The notes: generated by a model not told the origin, from the letters alone. Shown: positions 28,201-35,568, counted from the stretch's first letter. The stretch is DNA of 64,000 bases from Kryptolebias marmoratus (GCF_001649575.2 NC_051434.1:11254761-11318760); one strand, 5' to 3'. Numbers and translations: made by a program.

Positions 28201-28363
28201 TCCTGATCTGTTAGTTATCTAGCACCGGTTAAAATAAAGCCATACCCAACATGACAGAGCCAGACTGAGTCCCGCAGTCACGACTTTTTGCGTGCAGCAG
28301 AAGCGGAACAGAAAATAATAATAACAATAAGTCACCCACCTGGCACTTCAGGGTTAACTTCAT
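283..28363 (-). CDS. Multi zinc-finger protein (matrin/U1-like C2H2 fingers), 32 coding exons
   Basis: I joined 32 exons by GT-AG sites (one GC-AG) and phase. The total is 3858 nt, an exact multiple of three, about 1285 residues, from ATG at 28363 to TAA at 283. The product carries eight fingers of the form C-x2-C-x(about 12)-H-x5-H: three of a 'short' kind (exons 1-2, 15-16, 26) and five of a 'long' kind (exons 6, 11, 19, 22, 30). Two long exons (26 and 29) encode Lys/Glu/Thr/Ser/Pro-rich, probably disordered linkers. There is no signal peptide or membrane segment. C2H2 fingers with H-x5-H spacing of this kind often bind double-stranded RNA or nucleoprotein, so a nuclear RNA- or DNA-binding role is an inference only. 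I do not recognise an ortholog. Continuous phase across 32 exons with no internal stop argues for a live gene. The terminal exon is the least certain part. Confidence 0.8.
860..1010. repeat. Dispersed repeat, copy 1 of 4
   Basis: The segment around gagaagccggcaggaagaaa followed by a ggtgggaggagtttctcggg tract is recognisably shared with 16530-16650, 18780-18930 and 20470-20580. The copies are strongly diverged. It lies in the intron between exons 31 and 32 of the zinc-finger gene. I cannot name the family. Confidence 0.55.
1660..2449 (-). CDS. Zinc-finger gene exon 29 (long Ser/Thr/Ala/Pro-rich exon)
   Basis: A 790-nt exon encoding a low-complexity linker of about 263 residues rich in Ser, Thr, Ala, Pro and Lys, with no domain I recognise. 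It begins [17 protein letters not shown]. The donor reads G|gcaagt, a GC-AG intron with otherwise ideal consensus; no GT alternative keeps phase with the next exon. Confidence 0.72.
3223..3466 (-). CDS. Zinc-finger gene exons 27-28
   Basis: The exons are 3409-3466 (58 nt) and 3223-3257 (35 nt). Exon 27 encodes [19 protein letters not shown], another member of the 58-nt, phase 0-to-1 exon class. Exon 28 encodes [12 protein letters not shown] and returns to phase 0. Confidence 0.65.
3684..3900. repeat. Interspersed repeat, pair A copy 1
   Basis: The stretch from about agaatacaggacagggttaa through accaagcaaac and ccaagaac-gtccgattat to cagcttgacccagc is repeated, diverged, at 11500-11690. It is intronic in the zinc-finger gene. 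Family not assigned. Confidence 0.6.
4443..5233 (-). CDS. Zinc-finger gene exon 26 (long charged exon with finger)
   Basis: A 791-nt exon from tttcag to CTG|gtgagt. The first about 215 residues are Lys/Glu/Thr/Pro-rich and look disordered, with short acidic and basic runs and a GPKRPRS patch that could act as a nuclear localisation signal. The C-terminal part has the third short finger, LCGGCSQK ... [19 protein letters not shown] resembles SDFKHQK of exon 16. Confidence 0.8.
5880..6160. repeat. DNA-transposon-like repeat remnant
   Basis: A non-coding block with phrases such as gttgatcgatggggttgagc, gttggaatagaaaatgacct and acaacgttggaagcatagca resembles a repeat commonly scattered in fish genomes. 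No transposase frame survives. It lies between exons 25 and 26 of the zinc-finger gene; family uncertain. Confidence 0.45.
6296..7102 (-). CDS. Zinc-finger gene exons 22-25 (fourth module)
   Basis: The exons are 6957-7102 (146 nt), 6606-6710 (105 nt), 6463-6511 (49 nt) and 6296-6376 (81 nt). Exon 22 holds a long finger (LLCLLCERR ... AHVFSREH). Exon 23 starts [14 protein letters not shown]. Exon 24 encodes [16 protein letters not shown]. Exon 25 ends in [10 protein letters not shown]. This is a finger module directly after exon 21 without intervening microexons. Confidence 0.75.
7772..9047 (-). CDS. Zinc-finger gene exons 19-21 (third module)
   Basis: The exons are 8908-9047 (140 nt), 7967-8089 (123 nt) and 7772-7829 (58 nt). 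Exon 19 holds a long finger ([10 protein letters not shown] ... EHFESHKH). Exon 20 is highly charged: [18 protein letters not shown] and then Lys/Glu-rich. Exon 21 encodes [19 protein letters not shown], close in length and start to exon 8. The 140-123-58 lengths match exons 11-13 exactly. Confidence 0.78.
8846..8893. repeat. (AT)n microsatellite
   Basis: An uninterrupted run of about 24 AT units sits in the intron just downstream of exon 19 of the zinc-finger gene, about 15 bases beyond its splice donor. Confidence 0.95.
9663..10119 (-). CDS. Zinc-finger gene exons 15-18
   Basis: The exons are 10064-10119 (56 nt), 9892-9960 (69 nt), 9768-9792 (25 nt) and 9663-9686 (24 nt). Exons 15-16 make the second short finger, with the intron again splitting C-Q|D-C, and H-x5-H in RHLSDFKH. 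Exons 17 (MLAKIFGP) and 18 (APQNYQA) are microexons placed like exons 3 and 4 of the first module. Confidence 0.75.
10230..12986 (-). CDS. Zinc-finger gene exons 9-14 (second module)
   Basis: The exons are 12939-12986 (48 nt), 12229-12297 (69 nt), 11827-11966 (140 nt), 10544-10666 (123 nt), 10405-10462 (58 nt) and 10230-10298 (69 nt). Exon 11 holds a long finger (HYLCSLCC ... NHVLSFDH). Exon 12 starts [14 protein letters not shown] and contains [10 protein letters not shown], similar to [10 protein letters not shown] in exon 23. Exon 14 ends CVTPGNKL, similar to IKPGTKL ending exon 25. Exon 13 uses a gttggt donor. Confidence 0.75.
11020..11480. repeat. Interspersed repeat, pair B copy 1
   Basis: Begins near tacagcactgtgcaaaagtt, a phrase common in fish repeats. 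Diverged direct similarity to 42600-42800: aaaaatgg ... gtcattt/cagtcaattt ... gatattgagctaaaatttgg-like ... tactctgag-gctaa. The segment 11330-11480 looks like a second partial unit (gatctaaaatttggtatgaa). No coding content. Confidence 0.5.
11500..11690. repeat. Interspersed repeat, pair A copy 2
   Basis: Diverged copy of 3684-3900, same orientation, sharing gaatacaggga-agggttaatag, aataggtttgttatttccaagc, caagaactgtccgattaca and cagcttgacccagc. Confidence 0.6.
13073..14854 (-). CDS. Zinc-finger gene exons 3-8 (first module)
   Basis: The exons are 14830-14854 (25 nt), 14693-14710 (18 nt), 14339-14398 (60 nt), 14074-14204 (131 nt), 13867-13983 (117 nt) and 13073-13130 (58 nt). Exons 3 and 4 are microexons. 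Exon 6 holds the first long finger (YLCHVCEKC ... NHIFSEEH). Exon 7 begins [14 protein letters not shown] and is Lys/Gln-rich. Exon 8 encodes [19 protein letters not shown]. Phases run 0-1-1-1-0-0-1 with no stop. Confidence 0.75.
13263..13289. repeat. (AC)n microsatellite
   Basis: A run of 13 CA units in the intron between exons 7 and 8 of the zinc-finger gene. Confidence 0.95.
14930..14985 (-). pseudogene. Possible relic copy of zinc-finger exon 5
   Basis: Read on the minus strand, a short frame gives [12 protein letters not shown], similar to [15 protein letters not shown] of exon 5, 550 bases downstream. No good donor follows, so this looks like a dead duplicated exon. The match is short and may be chance. 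Confidence 0.25.
14990..16260. other. Intron segment with CA-rich and pyrimidine-rich tracts
   Basis: This is part of intron 2. A plus-strand frame ending near 15223 encodes [20 protein letters not shown] and a short tail, which looks like a membrane segment and may be a mobile-element remnant; I do not recognise it. CA-rich runs lie at 15570-15645 and a C/T-rich run at 15660-15705. An aataaa occurs near 15948. Confidence 0.35.
16273..16341 (-). CDS. Zinc-finger gene exon 2
   Basis: A 69-nt exon in phase 0 at both ends, between ttttag and gtgagc. It encodes 23 residues starting VCSAKFFQ and ending RSKEHLE, completing the first short finger with H-x5-H (EHLRSKEH). Confidence 0.75.
16420..16670. 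repeat. Dispersed repeat, copy 2 of 4
   Basis: Contains agcaaaaatctgtacaagga, gagaagctggcaggaagaaa and ggaggagggaggagcttcct, shared with the copies near 860, 18780 and 20470. It lies just beyond exon 2, in the long first intron of the zinc-finger gene. Confidence 0.6.
17795..18010 (-). mobile_element. Fish SINE 3' part, decayed
   Basis: Begins with (CATC)n and then ccctttaccatgcagggtca, tggagctggtgcctagta and ctggacaggtcaaacag, matching the order in the better copy at 50100-50475. Diverged and truncated. Confidence 0.6.
18770..18930. repeat. Dispersed repeat, copy 3 of 4
   Basis: Contains gcaaaaatctgtacaaggac, agtggagaagccagcgggaa, gaggagggagggtcttccca and a TATA-like gagtataaaatga at its end. 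Shared with copies near 860, 16530 and 20470. Confidence 0.6.
19120..19830 (-). mobile_element. Non-LTR retrotransposon 3' end (degraded)
   Basis: On the minus strand a 100-residue frame at 19267-19569 includes [40 protein letters not shown] and [14 protein letters not shown], the typical C-terminal part of a fish LINE reverse-transcriptase protein, and a second frame continues to [11 protein letters not shown] and a (GGAT)n-type tail. The frame is broken, so the element is dead. The clade (RTE/Rex-like or other) is not settled from this fragment. Confidence 0.75.
20132..20360. repeat. Interspersed repeat, pair C copy 1
   Basis: Starts ccagggtttcccccagcata and shares ttgtttatta-aaatacgtcat, tttatacacgttttttccca and ctccattca with 26452-26730. 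The start CAGGGTTTCCC is hAT-terminus-like, so a non-autonomous DNA transposon is likely. Confidence 0.5.
20465..20590. repeat. Dispersed repeat, copy 4 of 4
   Basis: Contains ttgagaagtcggcgggaaga, gggaggagctttt and tgatctgattgtctcatgga. Shortest and most diverged of the four copies; it adjoins a G run at 20463-20474. Confidence 0.5.
20600..21850. other. Intron segment without recognised features
   Basis: Part of the long first intron. Scattered short frames have no recognisable domain. No splice-bounded exon in phase with the flanking exons was found. Confidence 0.4.
21862..22135 (+). mobile_element. hAT transposase BED-finger fragment
   Basis: A plus-strand frame encodes [20 protein letters not shown] and HKVKYEEF, matching the second half of a BED zinc finger (W ... 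T-S-N-x-x-x-H-x4-H) as found at the N terminus of hAT transposases. Only a fragment is present. Confidence 0.6.
22195..22620 (+). mobile_element. L2/CR1-type LINE reverse-transcriptase fragment
   Basis: Encodes [20 protein letters not shown] and [14 protein letters not shown], then, after a stop, [20 protein letters not shown] and the polymerase box near tctacgctgatgacatacag (Y-A-D-D). These are RT motifs of the L2/CR1 group. Stops and frame changes show it is dead. It continues the same open frame as the preceding BED fragment, an accidental junction. Confidence 0.8.
23495..23575 (-). mobile_element. Short SINE 3' fragment
   Basis: The phrase acaataggcaccagctcctcc followed by acccagaaaggagaagtggg matches, inverted, the ggcaccagctcc / gagaagcgggtaaa end of the SINE at 50100-50475. 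Confidence 0.5.
23893..24150. mobile_element. Non-autonomous hAT-like element with inverted ends
   Basis: The left end cagaggtccccaacccccag and the right end ggttggggaccgttgctct are inverted copies of each other, about 258 bases apart, with ggaccggtaccggtcc just inside the left end. This is the layout of a short hAT-type MITE. No coding capacity. Confidence 0.65.
24430..24800 (-). mobile_element. Non-LTR retrotransposon C-terminal fragment
   Basis: The minus-strand frame contains [20 protein letters not shown] and is followed by the phrases ggagccacctcttccagttt and ccagaggcctgggagcttca (plus strand), familiar as the 3' coding end of a common fish LINE. Frames are broken. Confidence 0.55.
25229..26075 (+). 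mobile_element. Deleted pogo/Tigger-type DNA transposon
   Basis: The ends are inverted: TACCGTATTTTCCG at the left and CGGAAAATACGGTA at the right, with TA at the borders as expected for a TA target duplication. Subterminal repeats of the form gcgcc-ttat-atccgg occur at both ends. A residual frame at 25634-25853 encodes [26 protein letters not shown] and a DSDNDE acidic stretch, resembling the C-terminal tail of pogo-family transposases. The catalytic domain is deleted, so mobility would need a transposase from elsewhere. Confidence 0.75.
26452..26730. repeat. Interspersed repeat, pair C copy 2
   Basis: Shares with 20132-20360 the start cagggtttcccacagtgtat, the block tatacgtcatttttatacac and cgtgctccattcaaa. 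It contains ggtggtccacc. Probably a non-autonomous hAT-like element. Confidence 0.5.
26830..28339. other. First intron, promoter-proximal part
   Basis: No exon or named repeat recognised. A T run lies at 27265-27290 and the pattern gagcagttgttcagc is repeated three times near 27465-27510. CG content rises from about 27950 toward exon 1. Confidence 0.4.
28340..28363 (-). CDS. Zinc-finger gene exon 1 (start codon)
   Basis: The exon encodes MKLTLKCQ and ends CAG|gtgggt. It supplies the first Cys of the first finger; the second Cys lies in exon 2, 12 kb away, giving the motif C-Q-V-C across the intron. The same intron position inside C-Q-D-C recurs between exons 15 and 16, which supports this start. 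The exon sits at the edge of a CG-rich stretch, as expected for a first exon. Confidence 0.65.
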
Positions 28364-28650
28364 GACGGTTGACAAACACTCGCGCGCGCTGCGAGCAAAC
28401 CGTTACATCCGAGGACGACTGTCACAGAAAGCTCTCATTAACTCCTCTATCACGGCTGAAAAAGTCTCCCTGTGCTGACTGTCTTGGGTTCGCCTGAATG
28501 TCGGGTCTGCAGCATGCCTTGTCTCTAAACAGGTTGCGTTTAAGTTCTCTCAGGCAGCCGCGGTCTCCGCCCCTGACTCCTCCTCTGTTTCCGCTGGAGA
28601 GGCCACGCACGGCTCTAGGCAAGATTTCTGGCGGCCACCTTGCGAGGAGC
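28364..28650 (-). promoter_or_regulatory. Probable promoter and 5' UTR of the zinc-finger gene
   Basis: The stretch upstream of the start codon is rich in CG (cactcgcgcgcgctgcgagc at 28379) compared with the AT-rich surroundings, as expected of a CpG-island-like fish promoter. No TATA box is evident. A ggcggccaccttgc near 28630 resembles a YY1 site on the minus strand. The transcription start is not determined. Confidence 0.5.
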
Positions 28651-29885
28651 TAGTGCGTTACTGTGTACCGCTGCTCATAACGCGAATTCTGACCCTCCTT
28701 CCAGAGGGTGGCTCACTGCTTCCTTCCTTAGTCACGCCCTTTATTCACAATCCAGGATGTTTTTTACTGCCTTTGTTTCTCTCCAGACTAAGTGACTGTT
28801 TATTAAAGCTTTTAAAAAGGCAGCTAGATATAAAATGGCGGTAAACAAAAATCAGATAAAGATATAACAATCGAGCCACTCTTAATGGTAGATTAAATCA
28901 ACACTGTTAATGCTAAATAAAGCATGGGAGAGTAAACACAAAGCCTCCTATTCCACAACATCTAGTCTAGATACGAGCTGCAAATTGTTTTTTATCACTC
29001 ATTTTATCATGAGTGTGCTTTCTGTGCCTACCTATCAGGGTAAAAGTCTGTCCCACTTGATTCTGGACTTAAAAAAAAAGAAAATGCTGAAACTACATAA
29101 AATGATAGTACACACAATTACCCCTGTTTCTGGAAGGTACGAATTTGCATAAGGGTTTCAGTGGTGGGTACTTTATCACTTTAGCACAAATATGTTTTTG
29201 ATTTATGAACTATTTTCTGACAGCATAAGAGGCACAATCTGAAAAGGTCACGTTTTTAATGATTTATGGACTAATGCTCACCTAAAAAGCGTAATGTCAC
29301 TTTCTTTGAAGTGCTGGATCTGATAACCATAACAGTTAATGGGAAATCACTGGACTCCTCCGCTAAGATAAGATTTTTTTTTTACTCTAATGTTTACGGC
29401 CTGCTGCCGTTCTGACAGGAACTAAGCACGCCCAAATTGGTACATGTAGCTCTTTGCAAGATGGCGTCGCAAATTCTCATCCCGTTGCCGCTCCGCCCTC
29501 TGCCGCTGTGAGAGAGACGGAGCGAGAAATTACAAACAGGAGGAAAATCTCATCTCTCATTCGTTGCAATCTGTGCTTTCTAAATTGCAAAATCCTGCAC
29601 AGGGATTTGAATTCAATATAAACAAATCAACAACGCATACACTTTTGATTTTTGGTAAACTGGGATTTGCTAAAGTGTGCTGAAAAGTATGGATTGTGCT
29701 CATTTCTATTTCTGTTAAACTCAATACAGCTTTATAACGTGTTTTATTCAAAGGGATCTCACAAAGGTGCAAACATTTAAAGCTTGTATAAATACTACAT
29801 GGTAATGCAGTTCAAACTGTAAAATATAATCAAACCTTGATGATTTGATTGTTAAGATAAGGTTATGCCAGTGATAAAGTATATG
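28651..29885. other. Intergenic DNA
   Basis: No gene recognised. The only CG-rich spot is at 29450-29525, where gcaagatggcgtcgcaaa resembles a YY1 motif with an ATG; the frame from it closes after 17 codons. Confidence 0.4.
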
Positions 29886-30295
29886 TCATGAATGTCAGTG
29901 TTTTGGGGTTTTGGTTCTTTGTTCGGTGTTTCTTGTTCATCTTGTTTTGGTTTAGTTGTCTTTTGGGTTTCTGTGTCACCTCTCCAGTACTTTTCGGTCA
30001 CGTCTGCTACGCCCACCTCATCTGTTTCTTGTTATGTCCCCCCAGCTGCAACCCATCGTAATCTCACCCTCTGTCCTTTAAAGCCGGTCTATGTTAATGA
30101 GACACTCTTGACTGAGTCATTCCGTTTTGGTCATGCTTGTTGTCTTCCTGGTTCCATGCCTTGCCTTGCATTGCACTTTGGACTTTGTTATTGTTCGTTT
30201 TTTTGCTGCTACGCCAGCCTTTTGTTTTGTTTATATTTTATTTTAATAAATTAGTTTAATTTTAAAAGATGAGTCTGGGTTCGCCTCCGTCTCCC
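29886..30295 (+). repeat. Interspersed repeat with terminal poly(A) signal
   Basis: A T- and GTTTT-rich block with cacgtctgctacgcccacct, a ttttaataaattag poly(A)-signal-like stretch and tgggttcgcctccgtctccc at the end resembles LTR-like or SINE-like repeats common in fish. The long plus-strand frame through it is low complexity and not a convincing gene. Confidence 0.45.
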
Positions 30296-30496
30296 CCGCT
30301 AATGACAGTATAAGCAAACTTTGATATTGCTAAAATGAAGTTACGTTTAGCTTATGATAAACTAATCACAAAGAACAGTTGTGTCTGTGGGGTGAGGGAA
30401 GCCGAAGACTCCAGAACATCATGACAGGGGCGAGTGAGATTAACAAGCTGCTGCAGCTGTTTGTGTGCTGAAAGCCCTGGTCTTGGGCATGGTTTA

Positions 30497-30568
30497 TTGT
30501 ATAAAAAGGAGGTGAAAAGGGAATCACTTCAGACACAACTGGGAACATGTTGCTGTTTCTTCTGTTGG
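30497..30568 (+). CDS. Orphan first-exon candidate with TATA box
   Basis: A TATA-like gtataaaaagga at about 30497 is followed 40 bases later by ATG at 30548 and MLLFLLL, then gtgagt. This is the layout of a TATA-driven gene with a signal-peptide first exon, such as those of small secreted or granule proteins. I found no convincing second exon before dnal1, so this may be a pseudogene remnant or chance. Confidence 0.3.
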
Positions 30569-31203
30569 TGAGTTGTTGTCTCCATTCAGCTGAATGTTTG
30601 AATAATCGTATGATTTGTAATTAAACCTCTGGTCTGGACTCGTTTTGTGTGTCCGTCTTTTCTGCAACATCAAAAGATCCAGGGAGAGAAACTAAGTGCT
30701 CAGGTGAGATTCCTCTGAAAGGGGTGAATGCTAAAAACTTGGTTTTCTCAGCAGTGCACAGGTTAATGTTTTCAGATCTACCAGCTAAAATCCATTTTAC
30801 TAAGCTCAACTTTTGCATGTCCTTTTGTAATTGTACCTACAATATGTAAAGGGAAACAAATAAAAAACAAAATCTCCAGGTTCCCAAGACAGCTTGGATT
30901 CCTCCCCCAGCTGCAGTTTTTACAACCATTCACATGTAGCAGCTCCTTAGCATCAACTTCAATGGGACATTCATTTCAAACTTAATAACCACATGAATAT
31001 TCATTTTATTAATTTTTAATTTTAAACAGACACCTCCACCTGAAATGGGAGTATTTCTTAATTTTAAGTGGGTAAAATCAACCAGACAGACTGGATTTTG
31101 TGCAGTAATACTGGAGATTATCAAAGGCTGATAGTGGAAAAACGTATGTGAAGAAATTCTAAAAAATATAAAACTAAAGAAGTGATATATATATTAAACC
31201 CTT

Positions 31204-31290
31204 TGATTACAGCCCCACGTGGGCTTGAACCTACAGCCTAAAGATCACTGAACCGCAGAACAACTGAGCCACTGCAGCCATTGTAAGACA
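31204..31290 (-). mobile_element. tRNA-derived SINE head
   Basis: On the minus strand, cagtggctcagttgttctgc matches a Pol III box A and gtaggttcaagcccacgtgg a box B at normal spacing, but no proper tRNA cloverleaf can be drawn. This suggests a tRNA-derived SINE fragment rather than a functional tRNA. Confidence 0.55.
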
Positions 31291-33629
31291 TAAAGGATTA
31301 ACAGTGTGCTTATGTTCCTGTGAAGAAAGATTAAGAGGTTTTTTTGCCAGGAGAACATTGTTCCAGAACAGCTCTATTTTTAGGAACTGTTGGTTCTATC
31401 ACTCCAGGCAGCTGGGTCGAGATAACCCAGTGATAATGACCGGGACACTTCCCAGAACCATTGGGAAAGTTGCCAGGTGGTTATAAGTCACAAAACGACC
31501 AGGATTGGTTAGAATTGTCACATTGTTTATTAGGGGGAATTACTTTGTGGGGCGGATGACCGACCAGGTGAACGGGTGACTCGTGTGACTCTCAACCCTC
31601 TCAGCTTGAAATTTATAAACCTGAAACCCCTAAACTATACATGAAGTCTTTCCAGATGAGAGGCTGAAAGGTTATCAAGAACCAGGAGAGCTTTTAGTCA
31701 AGCACTTCCAATTGTTTTCCAGCTGTTTCAGAAAAGCTGGTGGGGAGGCAAAAAGAAAAACATTTGTTAAATCTTTGTGGCTTTCAGCTGCATGTTTTTG
31801 TGTGTGGATCATCCTGCCTGCAGTATCAGTGAAAGCCTCCTGAAAACTCCTGAAGGTTCCTTTTAACCAAAGGTGTCAAACTCCATTCCTAAGGGGTCCA
31901 CTCTCCTGCATGTTTTAGACGTGTTCTTGCTTTAAAACACCTGCTTTAAATGGATGACTTTATAGACACGCTTCTGGGGAATTTGATGATTCGATGAGGA
32001 GGTGATTAAACCATTTGAATCAGGTGTGTTGGAGCAGAAAAACCTAAAACCTAAAGCACAGAAATTAAAGTATTAATGGATGTTCGAGATAAACATTGTA
32101 TTTTCAATCATGTGGTTGATTTGTTTAACTAAACTAGGATTACTCATTATTAATTAGTGTTGTTGAATCAGTATAGTTGAAGGAAAAATGAAAAGGTTAG
32201 TAAAGGTAAGGTAAACTGTCATAAGATAAGGCGTAGTCCAGATGGTGCAAACCCACAGACGTCCAAAACGGCCGATGCTTGTTCAGAACTGCATGCAGCA
32301 GATAAGGCTGGAAAGTCCTGAAACAAGAACGGTCAAGATTTATCTGGTTGTCACTGCAGCTTCCACCACTTTGTTTGTGCAAAGGCAGGAGGCCAGGCCT
32401 GCCGAGAAACCTCCAACCTTTTAGGTCAGGACTACGTTAGGAAATATTCACATCAGTTATTTATTTCCTCAGCACTTCTTTCAAGTATTTTGGATGCATT
32501 TATTAATTTAAATGATGTGTAATCATTACCAAAAATGAAACGATCCTTCGGTTCTTGAAAAAAAAAAAAAAAAAAAGGGTCAATCACCGTGGATTAGAAA
32601 AACAGAGAAAACGACTGGTCTAATGGCATAAATAACATCAGAAAGCACTGTTCACAATAACGATTCAGTTTAGCACGTTCAACTTCGACTGGGAAGATGC
32701 AATACAAGCAGCGACGTTTAAAATATCAAACATTTAACATTTTTAACATCAAACATTTAAATATAGAAACCGGACAATGTTAAAGGAGACATCAGTTTAC
32801 AAACACCGGTGGATTATTAAGATAAGCTCCATGCATTGATCTTACTAAACGTAGTGAAAACTGCAGCTTCGGAAACAATCACGACAACACAGTAACCTTT
32901 TTGCTCCCTGATGTTAAATCACAGTAATATACGATTTAAAAAAAAAGGACCTCAACAGCACAACAGAGCTGTGGGTTTTGGTCACGTTTTCTTTCTGTGC
33001 TTTTTTTTAGCTCCACATTCGCCCCACAGACCCGTCCGTCCTGCTGCTTTGAGGAGAAACAGCTGACTGCAGCTTGTTTTTAATTCCATCTAAGACGTAA
33101 GATTTTCCTTACATCCATCTGTTTCACCTGAAAAGGTGCGCTGCTCAGGAACAACAGCAGCAAGCCGCTATGTGCTGGATTCTCTATTTTTGTTGCCAGA
33201 GACATCACTTTTTCTAATCGTTTCTTCTTGCTTGATCAGCATTTGGTCCACACAGGCATCGGACCTTGTGTGCCACACTGTGCTTTAATATTTGCTGTGA
33301 AGGACACTTTAGTGGTTGTCTTTTTTTTCCCTTTTCTTTACCTTACCTCCAAGCTGCTTCTCAGTTATAAAAGACATTTCTTCCAACGGTTCAACAGAAA
33401 TAAAACCAAGGCTGTGAATCACATTAAGAGGAAAAACATCCATGTAACTTGTTATGAAACCCAGATTTGATCCAAAACCCACATGTAGTATTTTTCGTTG
33501 ACATTTTGTGCGTGTTGATCTGAAACAGTCCATCCTATTAAATATTTCCTCATATAAACAGGAGCACCATGACAAAACAAAAAATAAAATTAAAAAAAAG
33601 GAAGACTTTCAGACAGATGATTATTGTTC
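31291..33629. other. Intergenic DNA and dnal1 3' flank
   Basis: No exon or element is recognised with confidence. The last few hundred bases before 33630 should include the dnal1 3' UTR (minus strand). Confidence 0.4.
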
Positions 33630-35545
33630 TCAGCTCTTTCCATCTCCTTCCTCCACTTCCTGTTTGATGACAAGTGTTCCTGAAATAAAAATAGGAATAA
33701 CCAATTACTAGATTGTCCAAAATCAACCACTCTCATATTTGCTTACATTTCTGCAACATTTATATCTCTGCAGTTTAACATTCAGCTTCCCACAGGAACC
33801 CTTTTAGCTGATAAGTGTGTTTACTGTCAGTATATTACAGTATGAGGAGGGAGTCTAAAGGCACTTATTCTGGAATAATGTGACAGAATAACGCACCACT
33901 TCTCATAATTTCTTTTATACACAACTGTTTAGCATTATCACCATCTAGCTTCTTCAGGTTGGGCAGTTTTTTACAGGCTTCATCCATCCAGTTTCCCTCA
34001 GAAACGTGTCTCTCCTGCAGAGGATTTCCAACAAAAACCAGGTCCACTAAGCAAGGCAGGTCAGCGAGCCTCACAAACTCTGCTACATAACACAGAAAAC
34101 ACAACGTGTATCACACTGACTGCCACAGTATGGATGTAACCAACAATTTATCAACACTTTGACAAAAAATGAACAATTACCTAATCGAGAAAACAAAATA
34201 GAAGCCTTTGGTGTAATAAAAATAATCTATTTTAAATTAATTTTGTTGTCTGAGCTTCAACAGTAACGTACCCCAGTCTTTGACCAGGTTGTTGGACATA
34301 TACAAAACTTTTAGGCTCTTCATGGAGTTGATTCCCTTCATTTTCTCTATCAAATTGTAAGAAATCCACAGTTCGGCTAAGGTGTCTCCTACTGCCTCCT
34401 GCAAGAGCACACGCACAGGAGCAAAAACAGACGCGAGAGAAATGAACTTTCACACATTATATTCAGCAGCACATACAACTTCAGGTTAAAAGAAGGAAAA
34501 TAACAAAACACCTGGAAATAAAAAAAGAGTCAGTGTTCTGGTTTTGTTTGTAACTTACCAGCCCAGCAAGTGTCTTTATATTATTCCTGCTTAATGACAA
34601 GATCTTCAAGTTCTCTGGAAGGACATCAAATTAAATCACAGCCACACATTTTCGCCTTAAAAGAACCCGCTCTTGTGTGGTGTCACGCAGTCAGTATACT
34701 CACTGAGGCTGTTGAGATTGGTTATTTTCTCAATACAGTTTGTGGACAGAGACAGCTTCCTGAGGACAAATTACAACAAGCAAATGTATCAATGCTCTGC
34801 GAACAAGGCCCGATTAAAAGAATAAATTAACTACATCAATAAAAGGTCAGCTGCAGATGTGAGGCAGCGCTTACTCGCAGCATGTGAGCGAGGAAAGGGA
34901 AGCATCCATCTTCTCGATCGGAGGAACCTGACCGTACAGCTTGATGTCTTTAGCCTCGCTCGCTTTCTCTCCTGTCTTTTCCTCCTGCTCGCAAACACAA
35001 AACTTTTACACAGTGCTGTCCCTCATCTGGACACCCTCTATTGACACCTGCAAAGACATTTAACACTAACACTGCACGGTTTTGTCTGTTTTCCACTCAC
35101 CCATTTGCTCAAAGCCTCTCTCACAGTCATTGCTTTGGCCTGAAACATCACATGAAACGATTTAAACTGATTTTATGTACATAATAATCAGTGATGGTTA
35201 TCAAAAAACAAGCTAGCAACCGCACACAAGGTAACCAAACAACCTAGAGATAATGAACACACACTATGACGCTTATTCATGTTTCTTTTAAGCTGCTGCA
35301 GGCAACAGACGCAGCAGCGGCGCTCATTGTTTACGGAAACTAAACGTTCCTATTAGTGAGCTGATTTATAGCCTGCTGTAAGCTAATTTGCTAATAAAAT
35401 TAGCTTATAGCTGCGCCGGTGTTTTAGGCTACGATTAATTATGACTCCCTGACAGGAGTGACTCATGTTCACTCGGGTGTTACCAGCTATCATTAAAATA
35501 AATCACAAAACAGCGGAGAAAATGTGCTGAAACTACACTCACCAT
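33630..35545 (-). CDS. dnal1: Dynein axonemal light chain 1
   Basis: Eight coding exons: 35543-35545, 35101-35139, 34875-34984, 34704-34759, 34559-34614, 34272-34398, 33942-34082 and 33630-33679. All join in phase to give about 191 residues, the usual length for the family. The product is a leucine-rich-repeat protein that binds the motor domain of the outer dynein arm heavy chain in motile cilia. Recognisable stretches are [69 protein letters not shown] and [13 protein letters not shown], ending [19 protein letters not shown]. The first coding exon holds only the ATG (ATG|gtgagt). The C-terminal tail is acidic as in mammals. Assignment is by family memory of the human protein and is very secure. 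Confidence 0.95.
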
Positions 35546-35568
35546 GTTGACGACTGACGGCTGCTCTG

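Noticed and set aside
29453..29520. ATG in a YY1-like motif as a gene start
   Set aside because: The frame closes after 17 codons and no donor site gives a plausible exon.
29892..30254. 120-codon plus-strand frame starting MSVFWGFG
   Set aside because: Low-complexity Phe/Ser/Val composition inside a fish interspersed repeat, with no splice context.
31204..31290. tRNA gene on the minus strand
   Set aside because: Box A and box B are present but no acceptor stem or anticodon arm forms; a SINE head is more likely.
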